DNA of 64,000 nucleotides from Bacteroidota bacterium (GTDB lineage Bacteria; Bacteroidota; Bacteroidia; Flavobacteriales_D; Sanyastnellaceae). The stretch lies in contig JAQBTQ010000005.1 in NCBI GenBank assembly GCA_027624855.1, positions 1 to 64,000 on the forward strand. The letters are read 5' to 3'. Shown in pieces: positions 59,776 through 64,000 of this stretch. Within the stretch, counting starts at the first letter, position 1. Each line of letters opens with the position of its first letter. A program made the translations under genes and the position numbers. The notes under the pieces are model-generated. The model searched no databases. It saw only the letters and a list, made by a program, of their open reading frames with translations, and was not told the DNA's origin.

Positions 59776-61710
59776 ATGGACAAAAATACCTTGATTTCGT
59801 CACTGATTCGGAGCACGATGATGCTGGTCGGCTCGCTGATGGTGTGTTGTGCGCTCTTGGCACAAGGTAAGATTCCAAAGAAGGCCCAGAAACGTTATGC
59901 AGAGTCTGTAAACTATTATATGGCTCAGGATGTTCATGCAGCCATTCGATCGATTGATGATGCAATTGAGGTGGCGCCTGGTTATGGTGAAGCCTGGTTA
60001 TTGAGGGCGGAACTTTTGGAGGATGTTTCGATGTTGCAAGAGGCGGCTGAATCGATTGTAACTGCATTGAAAGTTCAACCAGGATTATCCAAGAAATGGC
60101 GAGAAAAAGGCCTCAGGCTTTTGTTTCAAGTTGGAGACTATGACGAAGCCCTGAATCTATTGCACGAGGGTTCCTTAAATCCTGATTGGCGATGTAAAGA
60201 TTCTGTTTTAGAAGCTTCCATTCGCTTTGCTGCTCATGCCATAAAAAATGAGTTAGAAATCGACTTGAGCCCATTGATAGGGGATGTTAACAGCAATTTT
60301 TCAGAATACTATCCAGCTTTGTTTCTGACCGGGGATCGCATGATTTTTACACGTGAAATTCCAGGAATGGGTCAATCGCTTGATCAAGAGGATTTTTTTG
60401 AGGCACAATGCGACTTGAATGGCGATTGGCACGTTACAAGAGCATTGGATGAAATCAATACGGCAGGAAATGAGGGAGCTCCTGCAATTCGAGGAGATGG
60501 CAGATACCTCGTCTTTACGGCTTGCGAGACATTGATAGGTGGATATGGAAAAAGAAGTGGTAAAGGATCTTGTGATTTATTCGAAACGAGATGGTTGGTC
60601 AATGAAGGCAAATATGATATCGAAGAAAATTTGACTGAATTGAATTCCAATAAATGGGAAAGTCAGCCTTCACTTAGCTCGGATGGCCGTTGGATCTTTT
60701 TCATTCGAGCGGAAAGGGATCGGTCTGGCAACCTCATCCAAGACATTTATCAATCTGAAAAATTAGATGATGGGAGTTGGTCAAAACCAAGGAGATTGCC
60801 GGATCACATCAATTCGCCCGGAAGAGAAGAAAACCCGGTCATCCATCCTGATGGAAAGACGCTATACTTCGCATCGGATGGTCATGCGGGAATGGGAGGG
60901 ATGGACTTGTATGTTGTCAAGCTGGATGACAACGGCGTTTGGTCGAATCCACTCAATTTAGGGTATCCAATCAATACGTTAGCAGACGAAAATAGCCTTC
61001 AGGTTTTTCCTGATGGCCGATTGGCTTTATTTGCCTCTGATCGAAGGAGACCGGGGGATTTGGATTTGTGGAAGTTTGTTTTGCCCGATCATGGATCGGC
61101 AGAGGAAGTGAACATATGGCAGGGCCGAGTGTACAACGCAAAAAATAACAAACCCATTGAAGCCGTTGTGCAGATTCTGGATTTGGACGGTAACCACATT
61201 GGACGGCAAAGAAGCGATGGAACAGATGGTGCATTTACTTTGTCATTTCCTTTAGAGGAAGCGGTCATTTTGCAAGTTGAACAACCAGGGTACTTATTTT
61301 ATTCCCAAAGAGAGGAGTCGTTTGATGCGAAAGAAATGGTGATTGAGGTTCCTTTGTGGCCGCTCGAGATCGGCTCGATTTTGATTTTGACGGACGTCTT
61401 GTTTGAAACATCATCTTCGTCCTTGGCTCCTGATTTTCAGCCAGAACTGGAACAGCTTGCCAAAACCATGAAGCAATCGGATGTAAAGATTCGGATCACG
61501 GGGCACACGGACGGATTAGGTAATACAAGAGATAACCTGGAATTAAGCTTGAGCCGAGCACGTTCGGTGAGGGATTACCTTGTAGAAATGGGAGTCGATC
61601 AATCGCGATTAGAAGTTGAAGGCATGGGGGCGAGGCGCCCTCTAGCAACGAACGACACACCTGAAGGTCGAGCGCGCAATCGACGGACTGAAATCGAGGT
61701 CATAGAATAG
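59776..61710 (+). CDS. porE: PorE-like T9SS protein: TPR, PD40 propeller, carboxypeptidase-D-like and OmpA domains
   Basis: A 644-residue protein with the domain order known for PorE, an outer-membrane, peptidoglycan-bound part of the T9SS. ATG 59776 starts a signal sequence (IRSTMMLVGSLMVCCALLAQG); ATG 59698 would overlap the divergent gene. TPR-like helices (~35-145), six PD40/WD40-type blades (~180-440; SQPSLSSDGRWIFFIRAER, NPVIHPDGKTLYFASDGHAG), a carboxypeptidase regulatory-like beta domain (~455-530; VVQILDLDGNHIGR), and an OmpA domain (~540-644) with ITGHTDGLGNTRDNLELSLSR and ARNRRTEIEVIE for peptidoglycan binding. PorE assignment rests on the architecture; other PD40-OmpA proteins occur in the phylum. 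Confidence 0.8.
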   Translation: MDKNTLISSLIRSTMMLVGSLMVCCALLAQGKIPKKAQKRYAESVNYYMAQDVHAAIRSIDDAIEVAPGYGEAWLLRAELLEDVSMLQEAAESIVTALKVQPGLSKKWREKGLRLLFQVGDYDEALNLLHEGSLNPDWRCKDSVLEASIRFAAHAIKNELEIDLSPLIGDVNSNFSEYYPALFLTGDRMIFTREIPGMGQSLDQEDFFEAQCDLNGDWHVTRALDEINTAGNEGAPAIRGDGRYLVFTACETLIGGYGKRSGKGSCDLFETRWLVNEGKYDIEENLTELNSNKWESQPSLSSDGRWIFFIRAERDRSGNLIQDIYQSEKLDDGSWSKPRRLPDHINSPGREENPVIHPDGKTLYFASDGHAGMGGMDLYVVKLDDNGVWSNPLNLGYPINTLADENSLQVFPDGRLALFASDRRRPGDLDLWKFVLPDHGSAEEVNIWQGRVYNAKNNKPIEAVVQILDLDGNHIGRQRSDGTDGAFTLSFPLEEAVILQVEQPGYLFYSQREESFDAKEMVIEVPLWPLEIGSILILTDVLFETSSSSLAPDFQPELEQLAKTMKQSDVKIRITGHTDGLGNTRDNLELSLSRARSVRDYLVEMGVDQSRLEVEGMGARRPLATNDTPEGRARNRRTEIEVIE

Positions 61711-63787
61711 CGTTGGATTCAAATTTCCAGCGCCATGAAATCCATAGGGTTCGAGGGGGAGCTGGATTGAAATATCGGCCATTAAAGGCATTGGTTTGAA
61801 GCCAATTAGAGTAATCTGTATCAAGTAGATTATCGATTCCAAATTGAATGTTATGATGGATTTTATCCAAGCCAAGGAACAAACGAACTCGATGATGTGC
61901 AGCAGCCCAATCATCAAGATCATTGTGCAGCTTGGTACGGTCGAACCAGCAGTGGTTCCATCCAAACCGCAAGGAATGGTATTGCAGAAATCCTGTGCTT
62001 CCGAATGTGTGAAGAGGGGTTCCCGGAACTATTTCAGCCAAAGGATTGAATGAGTGGCGGTTGACCGTTCCCCAAGTTCGAAAAGCACCCTTGAATGCAG
62101 GCTTGAATTGCCTTTCCAAACCGAAATCCACTTCCAATCCAGCCATGGTCAATCCATCGATGTTTCCCAAGAATAGGCCATCATTGGGACCGGGTACTGA
62201 TGCGATTGCGTCCTTCACATTTTGGAAGTAGCCCTGCAAAGTCAAGCTTTGGTTCTTGATTCCCATCAACTCATTCAGCCTAATTCCGAAATCCAATGAT
62301 TCAGCTCGTTCTGGAAGCAGATTTGCAGGTTGAAATGTCCCCGGTTCCACCAATTCGAAGTTGGTCGGATGGCTGCCACCTTGGCCCCAAGAAATGAAGA
62401 CACGGCTCGCATGTTGAATTTGCTTGGAGATTTGCAAAAATGGCAAGGGTGAAATTTTCTCATAAGCTTCTTGGTAAGGGATGGTACCCAATTCATTGCT
62501 CGAATTGCTAATTCCCTTTGAGGTTCGATCCATACGCTCCAATGCGAGCTGTGCATCCGCTTGCCATGTTTCATTCCATTCTAATCGAAGGCCAGTTGAT
62601 GCCCAGTAATTCCGGGTTTTGCTATCGATATCATATCGCAAACCTTTGGCCGATTCCACGCCGTCGAATTCTTGGATGGAAAAGTTTTCAGTCCGAATGA
62701 TGACAGATTGATCCCAGGATAGCTTGCCAGTGGATCCCAAGGGATATACCGATAAATGCCAATACCGGAGCGAGCCGAATTGTTCCGTTTCAGTTTTTAG
62801 ACCATGATAAAACCTGGACGTGCCAAATGGATTTTCTTTTTGTGATAGTTGCCCATACACCCAAAGTCCTGAACGATGATTATCCTTTGTTTTTGAATGA
62901 CTCCAAGCAAGCCATTGTCGTTTACGATCCACCATCGCATTGTAACGTTCTCCTGGCGCTTGCAGAGGATTTTGGATCATTTCATGTTCACTGATTGACC
63001 CCGGCAATTCCCATGATTTTTGCATCCAACCGGCCCAGAGATGCTGGTGGGTCTGTTCACTTGGATTCGATCTGACGTGAATCTCTGACTGAAAGCTTTG
63101 ATTGGATTCTTGTTCGCGGAATCCAGGGTTTTGATTCCAGTTAGATTGAACGGTGATGATCCGCGTACCCAGCATACGGGTAATTGCAAACCCTGATTCC
63201 GATGCGACCGTTCCCTTCGGATTGCCGGTGCCTCGATATTGAGAGAAACCTTCAACGGAATTTTCACTTTCATCAAATGGAGCCAATGAATGGCCGATAA
63301 GGACCCCGCCGTATGAATTTCCATAAAGTGCTCCAGAGGGACCTTTTAAAATCTCCAAATTATGCATCCATTGTGGATTCCATGATTCGAGAGGAGCATT
63401 ACCACTGGCATTGGTGATCATGAAGCCATTCATAATCATTTGAATGTTTCTAACGCCAAAAGGGGACCGCAAACCGCTGCTCCGTATTTGCAACCTTCTC
63501 GATCCACCCGTTCCCCTGGTCTCCATATAAACGCCAGGTATATTGTTCAATACGGTTTGCATATCAGGCGAAAAGCCGTCGTGAAGTGCTTCCGTGGATA
63601 CTTGATGAATGTTGCCTGAGGTCAACGAGGCAATGGTTGGAATCCGCAGCGACCAAACGACTGAAGAATCAATGCTTAAGGTGTCCGATAGGGTTGTTTG
63701 AGCCCATCCAATCGAACTTGAAAAGGCGAATAAATGAAGGACAGCCGCTTTGATGAAATGGGGGAACTTCCCTTTTTTCTCTCTCAT
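61700..63787 (-). CDS. TonB-dependent outer-membrane receptor
   Basis: A 695-residue receptor for energy-driven uptake across the outer membrane. A signal peptide (FIKAAVLHLFAFSSSIGWAQ) leads to a plug domain (about 55-190; NNIPGVYMETRGTGGSRRLQ, LEILKGPSGALYGNSYGGV) and a barrel with about 22 strands. The N-terminal carboxypeptidase-like extension common to SusC-type receptors is absent, and there is no SusD partner, so a siderophore, metal or vitamin is more likely than a glycan; the substrate cannot be read. Its ATG overlaps the upstream T9SS gene stop as ATGA, and its end overlaps the porE end by 11 bp. Confidence 0.9.
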   Translation of the reverse strand: MREKKGKFPHFIKAAVLHLFAFSSSIGWAQTTLSDTLSIDSSVVWSLRIPTIASLTSGNIHQVSTEALHDGFSPDMQTVLNNIPGVYMETRGTGGSRRLQIRSSGLRSPFGVRNIQMIMNGFMITNASGNAPLESWNPQWMHNLEILKGPSGALYGNSYGGVLIGHSLAPFDESENSVEGFSQYRGTGNPKGTVASESGFAITRMLGTRIITVQSNWNQNPGFREQESNQSFQSEIHVRSNPSEQTHQHLWAGWMQKSWELPGSISEHEMIQNPLQAPGERYNAMVDRKRQWLAWSHSKTKDNHRSGLWVYGQLSQKENPFGTSRFYHGLKTETEQFGSLRYWHLSVYPLGSTGKLSWDQSVIIRTENFSIQEFDGVESAKGLRYDIDSKTRNYWASTGLRLEWNETWQADAQLALERMDRTSKGISNSSNELGTIPYQEAYEKISPLPFLQISKQIQHASRVFISWGQGGSHPTNFELVEPGTFQPANLLPERAESLDFGIRLNELMGIKNQSLTLQGYFQNVKDAIASVPGPNDGLFLGNIDGLTMAGLEVDFGLERQFKPAFKGAFRTWGTVNRHSFNPLAEIVPGTPLHTFGSTGFLQYHSLRFGWNHCWFDRTKLHNDLDDWAAAHHRVRLFLGLDKIHHNIQFGIDNLLDTDYSNWLQTNAFNGRYFNPAPPRTLWISWRWKFESNAIL

Positions 63788-64000
63788 CTATGCACCTGGA
63801 AGTTGCATGTCAAAATTCCCAAATCGTGTTCGATTTGAATAAAGTAAGATCCGATGGACCAATCTTCTGTATTCAGCAATAAATTTTGATCGGTAACAAT
63901 TCCGGTGGCAACGAATTGTCCAGTGTATGAAAATACCTGGTACGTTGCATTCGACAGGCCTTTTCCTCCCCATGAAATCTGGATTAGATCATTTGCAGGA
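63784..64000 (-). CDS. T9SS cargo protein, C-terminal fragment (5' end outside window)
   Basis: The minus-strand frame is open from the window edge to TGA at 63784-63786; only the last 71 residues are seen. They form a type A T9SS sorting tail: an NDLIQISWGGKG strand, YQVFSYTGQFVATG and GSYFIQIEHDLGIL ending in CNFQVHR. No start codon lies inside, so the gene begins beyond 64000. Its stop overlaps the TonB receptor start by ATGA, indicating one transcript and coupled translation. The cargo function is not visible, but linkage to a receptor suggests capture of the same ligand. Confidence 0.8.
   Translation of the reverse strand, partial: PANDLIQISWGGKGLSNATYQVFSYTGQFVATGIVTDQNLLLNTEDWSIGSYFIQIEHDLGILTCNFQVHR

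Noticed and set aside
60345-60365. parS-like TTTACACGTGAAA in the porE gene
   Set aside because: Only about 12 of 16 positions match the TGTTTCACGTGAAACA consensus. Other CACGTG cores in the window match less well.
1-64000. tRNA, rRNA, riboswitch, insertion sequence, prophage or restriction/defence genes
   Set aside because: None could be supported by reading both strands; gaps between genes are short and the only long one (31884-32214) shows no RNA-like structure.

Overview
The window is 64 kb of chromosome from a member of the Bacteroidota, most likely a free-living, probably aquatic Flavobacteriales relative (Schleiferiaceae/Crocinitomicaceae-like; I cannot fix the family without a search). 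The evidence is type IX secretion system (T9SS) C-terminal sorting domains on at least six proteins, two T9SS machinery genes (porT-like, porE-like), Bacteroidota-only families (DUF3276, DUF5683, DUF6702, WbqC, long LepB), a Rho factor with a long Arg/Asn/Asp-rich insert, and TAnnTTTG-type promoter -7 elements. No rRNA, tRNA, CRISPR array, insertion sequence or prophage was seen.

Region 1 (1-11.2 kb) is the unusual part. It holds the 3' end of one T9SS cargo gene and then three consecutive large T9SS cargo genes (552-2960, 3075-8006, 8142-11180), each closed by a strong hairpin terminator, so each is probably monocistronic. They share a ~190-residue domain I do not recognise (one, three and one copies) and a cysteine-rich repeat (GCTD..ACNY....DDGSC), often extended by a thrombospondin-type-3-like DxDGDGxCDE calcium loop. 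SprB-like modules, an HYR-like domain and a lamin-tail-like domain are interspersed.

Region 2 (11.2-32 kb) is mainly housekeeping. It has a crotonase-fold enzyme plus citrate synthase, a secreted thioredoxin, a POT peptide transporter and a dipeptidyl peptidase IV. Next come a GlcD-like oxidase, FabI and the threonine operon thrA-thrB-thrC. An ATP-grasp-like orphan lies with an Fe-S-less endonuclease III and DUF6702, followed by NrnA with an FKBP-like lipoprotein, and then RsmI-like methylase, LMW phosphatase and dnaA.

Region 3 (32.2-41.7 kb) is a tightly packed minus-strand run transcribed from parA: parA-parB-DUF5683-lepB-wbqC-gcvT-comB-S1/P1-like hydrolase-DUF3524 glycosyltransferase, with many 1-4 bp stop/start overlaps. 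A Pur-alpha-like DUF3276 gene lies just upstream.

Region 4 (41.7-64 kb) mixes surface and core functions. It has a PKD-repeat protein with a type B sorting domain, a DEAD-box helicase with msrB, and an ECF sigma/membrane protein/periplasmic protein trio. Then come lgt, mtaB and an FG-GAP/UnbV T9SS cargo protein. A minus-strand run carries YigZ, a CapD-like sugar dehydratase, PorT, a DUF4199-like membrane protein and Rho. YfcE-type phosphoesterase and PorE are divergent. The window ends with a TonB-dependent receptor whose start codon overlaps the stop codon of an upstream T9SS cargo gene that runs off the end.

The window therefore links T9SS cargo (region 1 and the 41.8-44.5, 50.5-53.3 and 63.8-64 kb genes) with machinery for its export (PorT, PorE, LepB, Lgt), interleaved with ordinary replication, partition, amino-acid and lipid metabolism genes.
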